Under the pieces are notes generated by a model. It saw only the letters and a program-made list of their open reading frames with translations, was not told the DNA's origin and did no database searches. From Dechloromonas sp. CZR5 (GTDB lineage: Bacteria > Pseudomonadota > Gammaproteobacteria > Burkholderiales > Rhodocyclaceae), in assembly GCF_008711155.1 (NCBI RefSeq), contig NZ_VUYQ01000003.1, positions 598,791 to 662,790 of the forward strand: a stretch of DNA of 64,000 bases. Direction: 5' to 3'. Positions 9,617 through 18,668 of the stretch are shown in pieces. Positions within the stretch are counted from its first letter, which is position 1. Each line of letters starts with the position of its first letter. A program made the translations under genes and the position numbers.

Positions 9617-10961
9617 CCAAATTTATTTTTCTGTTCAATGAGAGACTAGATTGGGCACTTTTTTTCGACGCCGCATCAGAAAAGACCTGGATATGCTTGT
9701 GGAGCACAGCCAACAGCATGACAATAACATAAAACAACTCCAGGTAGCCCAGACTGACGCCAGCCCCACCAATACAGTAAGCAACAAGCGCCAATCTCAA
9801 TGCATCGGCAAGATCTCGAGCCCAAATTAAATTCTCTTCTCCAGCCGTAAGCTTCCGAATTCGACCTGCAGTCAAAAATCCATTTATGATTATTGAAATA
9901 AAAATTAAAAATCCAACCAGACCAAGATCACCAAGTATTTCAAAGTAGATGCTGTGAGCGGCTCTCGGATGCTGAGCATCCGGCAAAGGTGTTGATATAA
10001 ACGAAAGAAAATCCAGTTTATAAATGAATTCCTGCCATACTGGAGCAGCTTGAATTGCGTGCAAGCCGCCACCAAATACCGGGTTTGCAAGTGCAACAGC
10101 GGTGCTGACTTTCCATGCAATAACTCGCCCCATGAATGACTCGTCAGCATCAGCAGTCTTTATTGTTTCTATACGACTGAACCACTCTTCAGGCGCCATT
10201 TGAAATGCCAGAAATGAAATAACCGCCAGAAGAAAAAAGGAAAACACCTTTCTGCGCGCGGTGAATGCATACCATAAACCGACAACGGAGAGACAGAGAA
10301 AGCCTCCGCGAGAATGGGTGGCAACAATTGCAAGTACGGTCAAAACCAGCCCAGCAGTGGCAGCATATTTTGCAATCTGTGTTTTGAGGTGAATCATCAA
10401 AAAAATCAGCAACGGCAGGACCATTCCCATACCAACGGCAAAATGGTTGTTATCACTCAACATTGAAGTTTCGATACCACGAACCTTGTGAGCCCCCCCG
10501 CTGGAAATAAGCTTTAGACCTTCGACTACACCATGAAAACCCAACGCCAAACATATAACCAGGACTAATGCATGGATTCGAAGACGTGTGCTGACAAAAA
10601 TTGGCATCATCAACACAAAAAACATTGCCTTGATGAATCCTTCGTAAACCTGAATGTTCCACGGATTATTATCGTAGCCAAACAAAGCAGAAAGGCTCAC
10701 ATGGAACATGAAAGCAATTAACAATAACGTAGAGCTATTGGCACTGATCTTGCCCTTTAAATCCACTTTCCCTAATAGCCAAAGTCCGATTGCGATCGCT
10801 GCAAAAATCAGGTTGTAACGCAGCCCCTGCATAAATCCGAATAGATAATAAACAGGCGACAAAAGCGCTGTCCAACCCCACAAAAGATAAGCGTTATAGC
10901 TGTTCTTGAATGCGAGTGGCACCAAGGCTAGCATTGCGAAGAACATCGCAATGTCACGCAT
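9609..10961 (-). CDS. putative O-glycosylation ligase, exosortase A system-associated (Wzy/WaaL-like)
   Basis: 450 aa, about 11 membrane helices, with the large periplasmic loop expected of Wzy_C/O-antigen ligase proteins (conserved HNxxL-like region replaced by AHSIYFEILGDLG near residue 345). The start MRDIAMFFAMLALVPLAF is characteristic of the XrtA-associated O-ligase family. The ATG at 10961 is preferred over a GTG at 10967 because GGGG lies 8 nt upstream of it. It is proposed to polymerise the glycan or transfer it to protein or lipid. The gene overlaps the stop of the upstream glycosyltransferase by 8 nt. Confidence 0.85.
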   Translation of the reverse strand: MRDIAMFFAMLALVPLAFKNSYNAYLLWGWTALLSPVYYLFGFMQGLRYNLIFAAIAIGLWLLGKVDLKGKISANSSTLLLIAFMFHVSLSALFGYDNNPWNIQVYEGFIKAMFFVLMMPIFVSTRLRIHALVLVICLALGFHGVVEGLKLISSGGAHKVRGIETSMLSDNNHFAVGMGMVLPLLIFLMIHLKTQIAKYAATAGLVLTVLAIVATHSRGGFLCLSVVGLWYAFTARRKVFSFFLLAVISFLAFQMAPEEWFSRIETIKTADADESFMGRVIAWKVSTAVALANPVFGGGLHAIQAAPVWQEFIYKLDFLSFISTPLPDAQHPRAAHSIYFEILGDLGLVGFLIFISIIINGFLTAGRIRKLTAGEENLIWARDLADALRLALVAYCIGGAGVSLGYLELFYVIVMLLAVLHKHIQVFSDAASKKSAQSSLSLNRKINLDG

Positions 10962-12177
10962 CGTCACGCCCCATTACTCGACGAGCGCCGCCGTAGACCT
11001 GTACGTAGTTGGCAACACTATTTGTCCAGTTGCGCTCGTTGCGAACAAATGACAGCCCATTTTCGCAGAGGGTCTGTTGAAAATCTGGCCGACCAATGAG
11101 CCCATTAATCGCTTCGATCAAGGCTTCACGGTTGTCAGCCTTGAACAACACACCGGTCACGCCATCCTCGACCAGTTCATGGTGACCACCAACATCAGAT
11201 GCGATAAACACCTTGCGTTGGGCCATGGCTTCCAATGGTTTGAGCGGTGTCACCAGTTCAGTGAGACGGAGGGATTTTCTTGGATACACGAGAATATCGA
11301 TCACCGAGTAATAGCGCTCAACCTCGGCAAAGGGGACTTTGCCGGTAAAGATCACTGCGCTCTGCAGCCCCAATCGTTCAGTTTGCTGGCGTAGAACCTG
11401 ATCCTGCATGCCCCCACCGACAAGCAACAACTTGATGTTCGGATTCTGCTGCAGGAGGTCCGGCATGGCTGCGATCAGGAGATCCAGCCCTTCATAATCA
11501 TAAAAGGAACCGATAAATCCCAATGTGTTTCCGGCCACAAAATCGTATTGCGCGGCCAGAGCTTCATCCCGAGGCATTTCCTTGGAAAATCTCTCATATT
11601 CGACAGCATTGGGGATGACTGTAATCGGTGCCTTGCAAAGCCCACGCGCTTCAATATCACGCTTGAGTCCTTCGCAAATTGTCGTAACACGGTTGGCTCG
11701 TTTGAAAACATAGTTTTCCAGGCCGCGGGTCAGCTTATAACGCAATCCGCCTTCGCTGCTGGTACCTTGGTCTACCGCAGCATCCTCCCAGAAAGCACGC
11801 ACTTCATAAACAAGTGGCAAGCCAAAACGCTTCGCCGCCAGATGGGCTGCAACACCATTCAATGCCGGCGAGTGTGCGTGCAGCACATCGGGCTTGAGAG
11901 TCGGAATCAACTGACACAAGCGGGCGTAAACCAGCCATATCGTCCAGAATTGCTTGATGACAGGCAAGCGTCCCCAGATTGAGGGGCGATCTGCAGTGCG
12001 GTAAAAGGTCATGCCGCTCACAACTTCTTCAGCGTCGGCTGTCGAGTTTTGTCGGGGACCTGTGACCGGATAAACAATCCAGCCACGCGCTCGTTGTTGC
12101 TGGAGGATGGCCCAGCTACGGGAGGAATAACCATCCTGCAAAGGGAGCGAATGATCGAAAACGTGCAGAATTTTCAT
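10954..12177 (-). CDS. glycosyltransferase, exosortase A system-associated (GT4)
   Basis: 407 aa from ATG 12177 (the frame extends to a TTG at 12195). The N-terminus MKILHVFDHSLPLQDGYSSR is diagnostic of the XrtA-associated glycosyltransferase family. The GT-B C-terminal half shows NTLGFIGSFYDYEGLDLL and the E-x7-E region with VTPLKPLEAMAQRKVFIAS. It acts in the cytoplasm on the growing lipid-linked glycan. Its end overlaps the O-ligase, and its longer frame overlaps the GT2 stop, consistent with a single polycistronic message. Confidence 0.88.
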   Translation of the reverse strand: MKILHVFDHSLPLQDGYSSRSWAILQQQRARGWIVYPVTGPRQNSTADAEEVVSGMTFYRTADRPSIWGRLPVIKQFWTIWLVYARLCQLIPTLKPDVLHAHSPALNGVAAHLAAKRFGLPLVYEVRAFWEDAAVDQGTSSEGGLRYKLTRGLENYVFKRANRVTTICEGLKRDIEARGLCKAPITVIPNAVEYERFSKEMPRDEALAAQYDFVAGNTLGFIGSFYDYEGLDLLIAAMPDLLQQNPNIKLLLVGGGMQDQVLRQQTERLGLQSAVIFTGKVPFAEVERYYSVIDILVYPRKSLRLTELVTPLKPLEAMAQRKVFIASDVGGHHELVEDGVTGVLFKADNREALIEAINGLIGRPDFQQTLCENGLSFVRNERNWTNSVANYVQVYGGARRVMGRDDA

Positions 12178-12187
12178 GGGATAGATA

Positions 12188-13000
12188 TCAGGCAAAACGC
12201 CGGAGCCGGCGGTACAGAGCGCTCAACCCGAACCCGTAGCGGTGCTTCAGGAAAAGATACAACAACCCCTTGGCGTGTCGGATCGTGAATTTGTTTATCC
12301 CGGCCAGGCCCTTTGGCCGGGATATTTCCTGCGCGTCATGGACGACAGAAACCCCGGGGTAGTAGTGAACCTGATATCCGGCACGCCAAAGGCGAATGCA
12401 ATAATCGACGTCTTCGGGTGAGTAGAAGATGCGTTCATCGAGTAGCCCCGTTGCTTCAACGGCTGCCTTGCTCAGCAACCAGCAGGCTGAAATGGCGTAG
12501 TCGACCGGGCCGGCTTCCGCCGGCGATTCGCGCTTCTCAAGCTCACGCAAGGCGAAGTACCGCTTGATCTTTCGCGATACGGTTGGAAAGACGTCGACGC
12601 TCAATTGAAAACGCCCATCCGGATAAATAAGCTTTGGCGCGACGAGTCCGGCTTTCGGGTTACCCGCCTGATAGGCCAGCATGGCAAGCAATGCCTCCGG
12701 ATTCATATAGGCATCCGAATCGAGCACGAGAACGGACCGACCCTGGGCCGCACGGAGGGCAAGATTGCGGGAGCGCGTCGTACCGGTATTCTCGGTGAGG
12801 TAAAAAACCTTCAAACGCTCACCAAACCGCGCCTGCAAGCCCTTGAGGATATCGACACTGCCATCGATTGAGCCATTTTCGACGACAAATACCTCGCCCT
12901 TGAGGCTTGCAGCGTCATAGCTTGCCATCAGACTACAAACACAGGTTTCGATGTAGCGCTTCGAATTGAACGATAGAACGACGGCTGATACGTCAATCAT
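12188..13000 (-). CDS. glycosyltransferase family 2
   Basis: 270 aa with the GT-A fold signatures: SAVVLSFNSKRYIETCV at the start, VVENGSIDGS (nucleotide-sugar binding), and VLVLDSDAYMNPEALL (DxD metal motif), then EDVDYCIRLWRAGY. It resembles rhamnosyl- or N-acetyl-hexosaminyl-transferases of the WbbL type. No membrane helices, so it acts on the cytoplasmic face. ATG at 13000 overlaps the stop of the small membrane-protein gene by 8 nt. Confidence 0.88.
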   Translation of the reverse strand: MIDVSAVVLSFNSKRYIETCVCSLMASYDAASLKGEVFVVENGSIDGSVDILKGLQARFGERLKVFYLTENTGTTRSRNLALRAAQGRSVLVLDSDAYMNPEALLAMLAYQAGNPKAGLVAPKLIYPDGRFQLSVDVFPTVSRKIKRYFALRELEKRESPAEAGPVDYAISACWLLSKAAVEATGLLDERIFYSPEDVDYCIRLWRAGYQVHYYPGVSVVHDAQEISRPKGLAGINKFTIRHAKGLLYLFLKHRYGFGLSALYRRLRRFA

Positions 13001-13172
13001 TATTTTTGGCCCCGTTACCGTTGACCGTAGCAGTCTTGTTGACAGGCAGTTTCATGCTGAAAATTCCCAACTGGGCGTGCTTCATCGCCTCATTATCACG
13101 GTCATTTCGATTAACCAGAATCAGTAGCCAAATCACGCAGATTACGTCGATGAGGTAAAGCAAGCCTTCCAT
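12993..13172 (-). CDS. small single-pass membrane protein, unknown function
   Basis: 59 aa from ATG 13172, which shares bases with the stop of the upstream glycosyltransferase (TAATG), so it is translationally coupled; this fixes the start over the longer frame to 13190. One membrane helix (LLYLIDVICVIWLLILV, residues 4-20) is followed by a charged, then polar tail (NRNDRDNEAMKHAQLG...). No family recognised. Its tight coupling between two glycosyltransferases argues that it is a real gene, perhaps an anchor or partner for one of them. Confidence 0.6.
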   Translation of the reverse strand: MEGLLYLIDVICVIWLLILVNRNDRDNEAMKHAQLGIFSMKLPVNKTATVNGNGAKNND

Positions 13173-14365
13173 TAATCCCTGCTCCCACAAACCTTGTCGA
13201 AGAGTGCCAACTGTTGCCGTGTGGTTTCCTCCCAGGAAAAACCCTCGGCATAGCGTCGTGTTGCGGCAGGATCCGGATAGTTCGCAAGCAGTCGATCAAG
13301 TGCTGCCATCAAGCCCGGCACATCGCGCGACTTGGCAAGTTGGCCGGCATCCGCACTGGCGACGACCTCCGGCGTACCGTTAACGGCCGTTGCAACGACC
13401 GGTGTCCCGGATGCCATAGACTCCAGCAGGACATTGGCCCAGCCCTCCCGACTGGAGGCAAGGAAGGTCACGTCTGCGGCACTAAACCACAAGTGCAGCT
13501 TGTCGTTGGGCTGCTGCCCGACAAGTTGCAGACGATCCTCAACACCGAGCAATTTCGCGCGCGCTTCGAGTTCAGCGTGCATCGGCCCTGCACCGACGAT
13601 AAGCAGATGGGCGTCAGTACGCGCTGCCAGCATATCGACCAGCAGATGATGCCCCTTCAATTCGATCAAATTACCTACCGAAATCCAGAGCATCCCGGAA
13701 TGCCTTATGCCCAAGGCTTGACGTGCCGCGCTGCGGTTAACCGGAAAAAAACGCTGCAGATCGACACCATTCCGAATGCTGTGTACCTGTTCACGATCAG
13801 CGCCGAGTTCAATCAACTGCTCGGCCAAATCTCGGCACACGCCAATGTTGGCGTTGGCCTTGGTGATCGTGCTGCGCAAAAAGTTGGCAGGCGCCCTGAA
13901 CTGCCGATAGAGGTTGATATCCGATCCTCGCGCGGTGCAGATAAACGGCTTTCCGATTTTCTCCGCAATGATTGATGCTGCGACACCATCGGGATAATAG
14001 AAATGTGCGTCGATCAGGTCGAAATCAAACCCGTCGCGAATAATTTTCCGAATCGTCGGCAAAGCGCCTGCGGCTAGCACATAAGGCGCGATGTTCTGCC
14101 CGACTTTTGGAGGAAGAAAGTATCTCGGGTGGAAAACCTCCAGCCCGTTCCGCTGCTCGAAACGAGGCGTCGCGGCCATTTTCGCGTAACTGCCGAAAGC
14201 CGGATTTGAGGAGGGAAACCATGGGACCGGTGCGACAACCTTGCTTTGGACACGACCGCTCTTCAGCAACTCGCGCAAACGCGTTTCAACAAACACTCCG
14301 TGAACAGGTCGAATACTGCTGGGGTACAAGGTCGAGAACAGGAGGGTTTTGAACGTTGATGCCAT
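13172..14365 (-). CDS. glycosyltransferase family 4 protein
   Basis: 397 aa from ATG 14365; an upstream extension to 14422 lacks family-like sequence. N-terminal LLFSTLYPSSIRPVHGVFVE and a C-terminal GT-B region with FLASSREGWANVLLESMASGTPVVA, the E-x7-E catalytic signature of GT4 enzymes. Close relatives sit in XrtA clusters. A cytoplasmic glycosyltransferase extending the repeat unit; donor sugar unknown. It starts about 115 nt after the beta-helix gene stop, the longest gap in this part of the operon. Confidence 0.87.
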   Translation of the reverse strand: MASTFKTLLFSTLYPSSIRPVHGVFVETRLRELLKSGRVQSKVVAPVPWFPSSNPAFGSYAKMAATPRFEQRNGLEVFHPRYFLPPKVGQNIAPYVLAAGALPTIRKIIRDGFDFDLIDAHFYYPDGVAASIIAEKIGKPFICTARGSDINLYRQFRAPANFLRSTITKANANIGVCRDLAEQLIELGADREQVHSIRNGVDLQRFFPVNRSAARQALGIRHSGMLWISVGNLIELKGHHLLVDMLAARTDAHLLIVGAGPMHAELEARAKLLGVEDRLQLVGQQPNDKLHLWFSAADVTFLASSREGWANVLLESMASGTPVVATAVNGTPEVVASADAGQLAKSRDVPGLMAALDRLLANYPDPAATRRYAEGFSWEETTRQQLALFDKVCGSRD

Positions 14366-14480
14366 GAACAATAGAGTTTCCCTGCCAAATACCCGGCCAG
14401 GCCTGCAGAAGGTTTGAAGCAACGAGGGCGTATTGTACGTTCATGACGATCAAATCGTCGTGAAAAAAACCACGCCGGCA

Positions 14481-15926
14481 TCAACAGGCCGATCCATCTT
14501 CAAGAGCTCCCGGTTGCGTTCCTTCTGCGCGCGATTTTCGGCAAAAATCGTCAGCAACATGCTTGTGCCTCGGGATACGATCCGGGCGTGTCGCCCAGCT
14601 CAAATCGAGCGCGTCGGGATTTCGAAAAACTTCACTCATGCTGCGGCGTTCGGAGAATTCCTCGCGCAAGCTGCCGCCCTTCCTGGCTCGCACCAAGCCC
14701 TCATACAGATTCCCAAACAGCATGGCGCTCGATTTCTCCCCGCGGACATCGATCCCGCCAGTATTGATCAACGTGTTGTGTGCCACGAAAGAGTTGGCAC
14801 TTCGGTTAATGTCAATTCCCATGTCATTGCAATGCGCCACGATGTTGTTGATTGCCCGTCCTCCTTCATGCTCGGTAACGCATTGCCTGTCACGACAATA
14901 TTCCTGCCCGCTCTCCCCGCCCCCGAACGAAATCCCGACCCTCGTTCCCGGGGCTGATATCTCGCTGGTACTGCAAACGACCAGATTGCGCTCGATGCGC
15001 CCGCCAAACCCTGCTCCCTTCATGAAAATACCGAAACTGCTCGTTCGCGGATCACTCTTTGCAAAATTCGCCACATAGTTATCCTGCACCCGCCAGCGAC
15101 TCGCTCCCACAATGTCGATCGGGGTCACAGGTCGTTGGGTGTGACGCGGCCCGCTATTGCGCAAGGTGTTCAACTCGATCAAGCCATCGTCGGGCCAGTC
15201 GTCGCGGTAACCATTGACCTTGACATGCGCTGCAAAATCTTCAATCAGGTTGTTTCGCAGGATGAAGTTCCGGGCCTTACCCGTGACATGGAACGCATGC
15301 TCGCAGTAGTCATGGTTATCGCAAACACCGCGTATATGCAGATTCTCAAAGTGCCAGTAAGGTTGATTGAGCTGGAATGCCTCGCTGACAACAACCTCGA
15401 TCAGGACACTACCGGCTTGAGATGCAAAAACTAGGATCGGCTTTTCCGCCGATCCCGGATTATTGACCCCGAGAATTGCATTGACGCGGTAGGTACCGGG
15501 AAGAATCTCTATGCGCTGCCCGGCTACCGCCTGTTTCATCGCACCCTGCAACTCGGCAACGCTGGCGACGCGAAAATCAGCTCGCTCCGACTCCATGCGA
15601 GCCTGTGAACTCCAGCCCTTTCCCAGTATTGGCAGCATGCTGTTCGGAATCGGGCGCTCGTAGAATGGCTGCACGAAGTCGAGCACCGGCAAGGCAATGA
15701 ACTCCAGCTTGGGATGCCCTGCCAATCGTTGCCGCGCATGCCGAATCAGCTCTCCCGGAGTACGATCCAGCGTTGGCGACGCCCGCAGCATCAGGACATC
15801 TTTTATGTATCGCTGAATATCGTTGGGCACCAAATCGGTAAAAGAAAATACCGAAAAAATCAGCGCCAACAGCAGAAACAAGCTAGCGAAAAGGATAACG
15901 GCGAATCGCCTCAGAGACTTGATCAT
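14481..15926 (-). CDS. right-handed parallel beta-helix protein, polysaccharide lyase 6/chondroitinase-B-like
   Basis: 481 aa from ATG 15926. An N-terminal signal anchor (VILFASLFLLLALIFSVFSF, about 9-28) directs it to the periplasm. A beta-helix domain follows: IEILPGTYRVNAIL, FENLHIRG, NFILRNNLIEDF, NIVAHCNDMGIDINRS, SFVAHNTLINTGG. This arrangement resembles alginate lyase/chondroitinase B proteins found in XrtA and alginate loci. It probably binds or cleaves a uronic-acid polymer in the periplasm, for length control or clearance. TviB at 30.1 kb would supply uronic acid. Lyase catalysis is not proven; the Lys/Arg pair was not located with certainty. Confidence 0.72.
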   Translation of the reverse strand: MIKSLRRFAVILFASLFLLLALIFSVFSFTDLVPNDIQRYIKDVLMLRASPTLDRTPGELIRHARQRLAGHPKLEFIALPVLDFVQPFYERPIPNSMLPILGKGWSSQARMESERADFRVASVAELQGAMKQAVAGQRIEILPGTYRVNAILGVNNPGSAEKPILVFASQAGSVLIEVVVSEAFQLNQPYWHFENLHIRGVCDNHDYCEHAFHVTGKARNFILRNNLIEDFAAHVKVNGYRDDWPDDGLIELNTLRNSGPRHTQRPVTPIDIVGASRWRVQDNYVANFAKSDPRTSSFGIFMKGAGFGGRIERNLVVCSTSEISAPGTRVGISFGGGESGQEYCRDRQCVTEHEGGRAINNIVAHCNDMGIDINRSANSFVAHNTLINTGGIDVRGEKSSAMLFGNLYEGLVRARKGGSLREEFSERRSMSEVFRNPDALDLSWATRPDRIPRHKHVADDFCRKSRAEGTQPGALEDGSAC

Positions 15927-15963
15927 ATGCTGCTCCCCGGTGCATTGTTGGCTGACAAGCACA

Positions 15964-17004
15964 TTACCGAAAAAGTTCTTTTTTCAGTATGCCCAAACGA
16001 TGCCGAACCAAACCTGCGATGCCGGCAACAAAGCGGGGATTAAACGCGATGAGACCGTACCGCTCCCGACGATGGCTCATCCAATCCCGTTTGTAAGGAT
16101 CGTCGCCCATCAGGTAATCGACTTCGGATACCTTGTCCACGTCAATCACATGGCGCATCAAATGGGCCGTGAGTACCGTCCCGACCGACGTATGGGCATA
16201 TTCGCCGTCGTAAGCAAGTTTCACGATCATTGCCTTGCCGGAAGCTACCAGCCAGAGCTGCGCGGCTATCGGCCTACCGTCAAGACGCGCGATACCGAGG
16301 CGCAGCCACCCCTGTTCGGCTGCAAGCTGACACAATCCAGGAATGAACGCCGGATACGGCTCGGGAACCTTCCAACTCTTTTGATATACCGTCGAGTAGT
16401 CCGAAACTGCAGCGGACAAGTCTTGCCCTCCGGTAATAATGTCTATTTGGAAACCCGAGTGCCTTTTGAGCTTTGCGTACGCCCTGCGGATAGTGCTGCG
16501 TAAAGCCCCCGGCCGTTGAGCGAGATATTCCTGATAACTCAAGGCGCCCACTGGGAGATACCAGTTTCCGAAGCAGAAGAACCGATCAACAATCCAGCCG
16601 GCTGCTTGCAGGTTTTTGGATACGACCTCCCAATCCTGGGCCCCCGGCGTCATCGGTTGAATTCTCGCTTCATGGAAACCGAATCTGCGTCCACGGAGGC
16701 TGGATAACTGCTCCTTTAGAACATCTTCATCAACCGGTGAATCACCGCACAAGCCGAAAAGTGGGCTGTAGTACGTCGCCAGCGAAAGCAATTTTCCGGG
16801 TTGTGCCGGGGTACGCATCAAAAACAGATTTTCCGACGACCGACAACCCAAACTTGTGACCTCGGCACCTTCGGGCAAAGCCGTTTGCGCCAGCAAGGAA
16901 AACCACGCCGTGGTTAGATGAGGATCATTGGCGACGCGCAAACTGTCAGGCGCAGCCAGGTTGTTTGAGAACTCAAGGGGAGTAACAAAAGCTGGAGGAC
17001 TCAC
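15964..17004 (-). CDS. GNAT/FemAB-like acyltransferase (CelD/BcsL type), XrtA-associated
   Basis: 346 aa. The GTG at 17004 overlaps the hydrolase-1 stop (GTGA), which makes it the better start than a TTG at 17031. The C-terminal half has the Acetyltransf_6 pattern: LRSTIRRAYAKLKRHSGFQI, RLDGRPIAAQLWLV, MIVKLAYDGEYAHTSVGTVL, EVDYLMGDDPYKRDWM. FemAB-like proteins transfer aminoacyl or acyl groups, and several XrtA clusters carry one. Its neighbours (ACP, hydrolases, acyl ligase) suggest that the acyl donor comes from the ACP-bound product. The biochemical reaction is unproven. Confidence 0.75.
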   Translation of the reverse strand: MSPPAFVTPLEFSNNLAAPDSLRVANDPHLTTAWFSLLAQTALPEGAEVTSLGCRSSENLFLMRTPAQPGKLLSLATYYSPLFGLCGDSPVDEDVLKEQLSSLRGRRFGFHEARIQPMTPGAQDWEVVSKNLQAAGWIVDRFFCFGNWYLPVGALSYQEYLAQRPGALRSTIRRAYAKLKRHSGFQIDIITGGQDLSAAVSDYSTVYQKSWKVPEPYPAFIPGLCQLAAEQGWLRLGIARLDGRPIAAQLWLVASGKAMIVKLAYDGEYAHTSVGTVLTAHLMRHVIDVDKVSEVDYLMGDDPYKRDWMSHRRERYGLIAFNPRFVAGIAGLVRHRLGILKKELFR

Positions 17005-17843
17005 GATCTGCCCAATCGTGTATCGAGCCAAGCGATTGTTGCCTGCTCAACACTTTGCCGGTGCGCTTGCGACGAGAAAGTGTGGTTGGCATCGGGCAGC
17101 TCGATCAGTGTTACTCGATCCCTTCCCGGCATATCGGCACGAAATGCATTCCACCAAATCATGAATTCGCGCGCGGTAAAATCCTCGCCGCTCAAAAGGA
17201 GCAAGGTTTCACCTCGATACTTGCACCACGCTTTCCGCATTTTTTGCTGGAAGCTATCGCTCTCTTTTGCCTCAACACCCGATCCTGCACTTAACGTCGA
17301 CCAAATACCGGCCAGAGTTGAACCTAACGACAACCTCCCGCTGAACAGTTTTGACCAAAATTCACGCTGCAGCAGACGCTGGGCGTAGTAGTGCCGAATT
17401 CTCGTCCGTGCCAGCGTTTGCTCGGATCTCACCCAAGGGTTGAGTAATACCACCCCCGCCACTCGGGGATCATTTTTGCGCTGCAAATACAGCAAACTAG
17501 CAGATGCCGCATCGCAAAGCCCCCACAGAACAATCTGTTCAAGTGCCGGAAGCGCCAAAAAAAATGCGTCGATGGCCGCCTGTACATCGTCGTCGATCTG
17601 ATCGAAGCCTGGATGTACGCCATCGCTATCGCCCATCCCCCGATGATCGAAACGCAGGCACGCATACCCAGCATCAGCCAATGCGCGCGCTAACAGGGTG
17701 AACTGCCGATGACTGCCGACTCGATACTGCGGCCCACCAACGACGATCAATACACCAATCCGGGTAACGCTTCCCGGCTGGGACAATATGCCGAGAAGTT
17801 CGGCATTGCCACAATGAAACGCGAGCGGGCGCTCTTCAAGCAT
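17001..17843 (-). CDS. alpha/beta hydrolase 1, exosortase A system-associated
   Basis: 280 aa. Alpha/beta hydrolase fold: LIVVGGPQYRVGSHRQFTLLAR, the FDHRGMGDSDG loop, and a nucleophile elbow WGLCDAAS with Cys110 in place of Ser, as is usual for this XrtA-associated family. Catalytic His is likely in DANHTFSS near residue 255. The substrate is unknown; a thioester or acyl-transfer intermediate linked to the neighbouring ACP is plausible. ATG at 17843 overlaps the hydrolase-2 stop by 8 nt, and its own stop overlaps the acyltransferase start. Confidence 0.86.
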   Translation of the reverse strand: MLEERPLAFHCGNAELLGILSQPGSVTRIGVLIVVGGPQYRVGSHRQFTLLARALADAGYACLRFDHRGMGDSDGVHPGFDQIDDDVQAAIDAFFLALPALEQIVLWGLCDAASASLLYLQRKNDPRVAGVVLLNPWVRSEQTLARTRIRHYYAQRLLQREFWSKLFSGRLSLGSTLAGIWSTLSAGSGVEAKESDSFQQKMRKAWCKYRGETLLLLSGEDFTAREFMIWWNAFRADMPGRDRVTLIELPDANHTFSSQAHRQSVEQATIAWLDTRLGRS

Positions 17844-18663
17844 TTTCGCTTCCGGTCATCAGCGCCACCGTTTCACCGATCAGCGCAGGCACAAGCTCTA
17901 TTTCGCTGGTCTGCCAAAACGGCGCACCCGGCATTGCACGGTAGCGTACAGCCGTACCGGCTGCTTGCAGTTGTTCGAGCGCAGCCTTGGCAGCAGGCGG
18001 TGGCGACAATTGGGTGGCGCTGCCGATATCCAACCAGAAAACGCTCTTCGACCGACCGTCTGAACCGCAGGCCAGCGAGACAGATGACAATTGATCCGCC
18101 ATCGCTGCGGATAAGCCATACCCTGCTACTTCTATAGTTCGCCCTGCGGCCAGTCGGGACCGCATGTCAGAGAGTTTTTCCTTGCCTTGCCCGGACATCA
18201 ACTCACCAGCGACGCCAAGACGCAAAAAATCCCTGACGACATTTGCCCCTGAAAGAACGGGCTGCCAGAAGAGCAACGATGTTTCGGAACCCTGCCTGCG
18301 TGCAATATCGGAAGCCAGGAGGGCTCCGCATCGCACCCCCCATAACCACAGCCTCCCCCGGGAGTTTTCCCGCAACCAATCAAGCGCGAGTTGGCCATCA
18401 GCCAACCAATCCGCCCAGTTTGCGTCCGCGAAGTCGCCGGAACTGTCGCCACAACCAAACAAATCGATCTGCAGAACATCGAAGCCCGCCGCGGCAAGGG
18501 CACGAACCTGCAGGGCGACCATGCGCCGGCTCTTGTTGAGTTCCTCGGCGAACGGATGCAGATAAAGCACCGCCGCTCTCGCGGGTTGCTGCAGCGATGG
18601 AGTAAAAATACAAAAGCGCTGCCCCTTTTCGGCGGTGAGAAAAAAGGCTTGGCGCTGTATCAA
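17836..18663 (-). CDS. alpha/beta hydrolase 2, exosortase A system-associated, atypical nucleophile elbow
   Basis: 275 aa, TTG start with GGGGTAAG 7 nt upstream. The fold is visible from VLYLHPFAEELNKSRRM and IDLFGCGDSSGDF. The elbow is GVRCG (109-113): no Ser, Asp or Cys at the canonical nucleophile position, with a Cys one residue later. Family members are already degenerate here (GLRxG-like), so it may have a non-hydrolytic, binding or partner role for hydrolase 1. It lies 5 nt after the ACP gene and overlaps hydrolase 1. Confidence 0.82.
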   Translation of the reverse strand: MIQRQAFFLTAEKGQRFCIFTPSLQQPARAAVLYLHPFAEELNKSRRMVALQVRALAAAGFDVLQIDLFGCGDSSGDFADANWADWLADGQLALDWLRENSRGRLWLWGVRCGALLASDIARRQGSETSLLFWQPVLSGANVVRDFLRLGVAGELMSGQGKEKLSDMRSRLAAGRTIEVAGYGLSAAMADQLSSVSLACGSDGRSKSVFWLDIGSATQLSPPPAAKAALEQLQAAGTAVRYRAMPGAPFWQTSEIELVPALIGETVALMTGSENA

Positions 18664-18668
18664 CGGAC

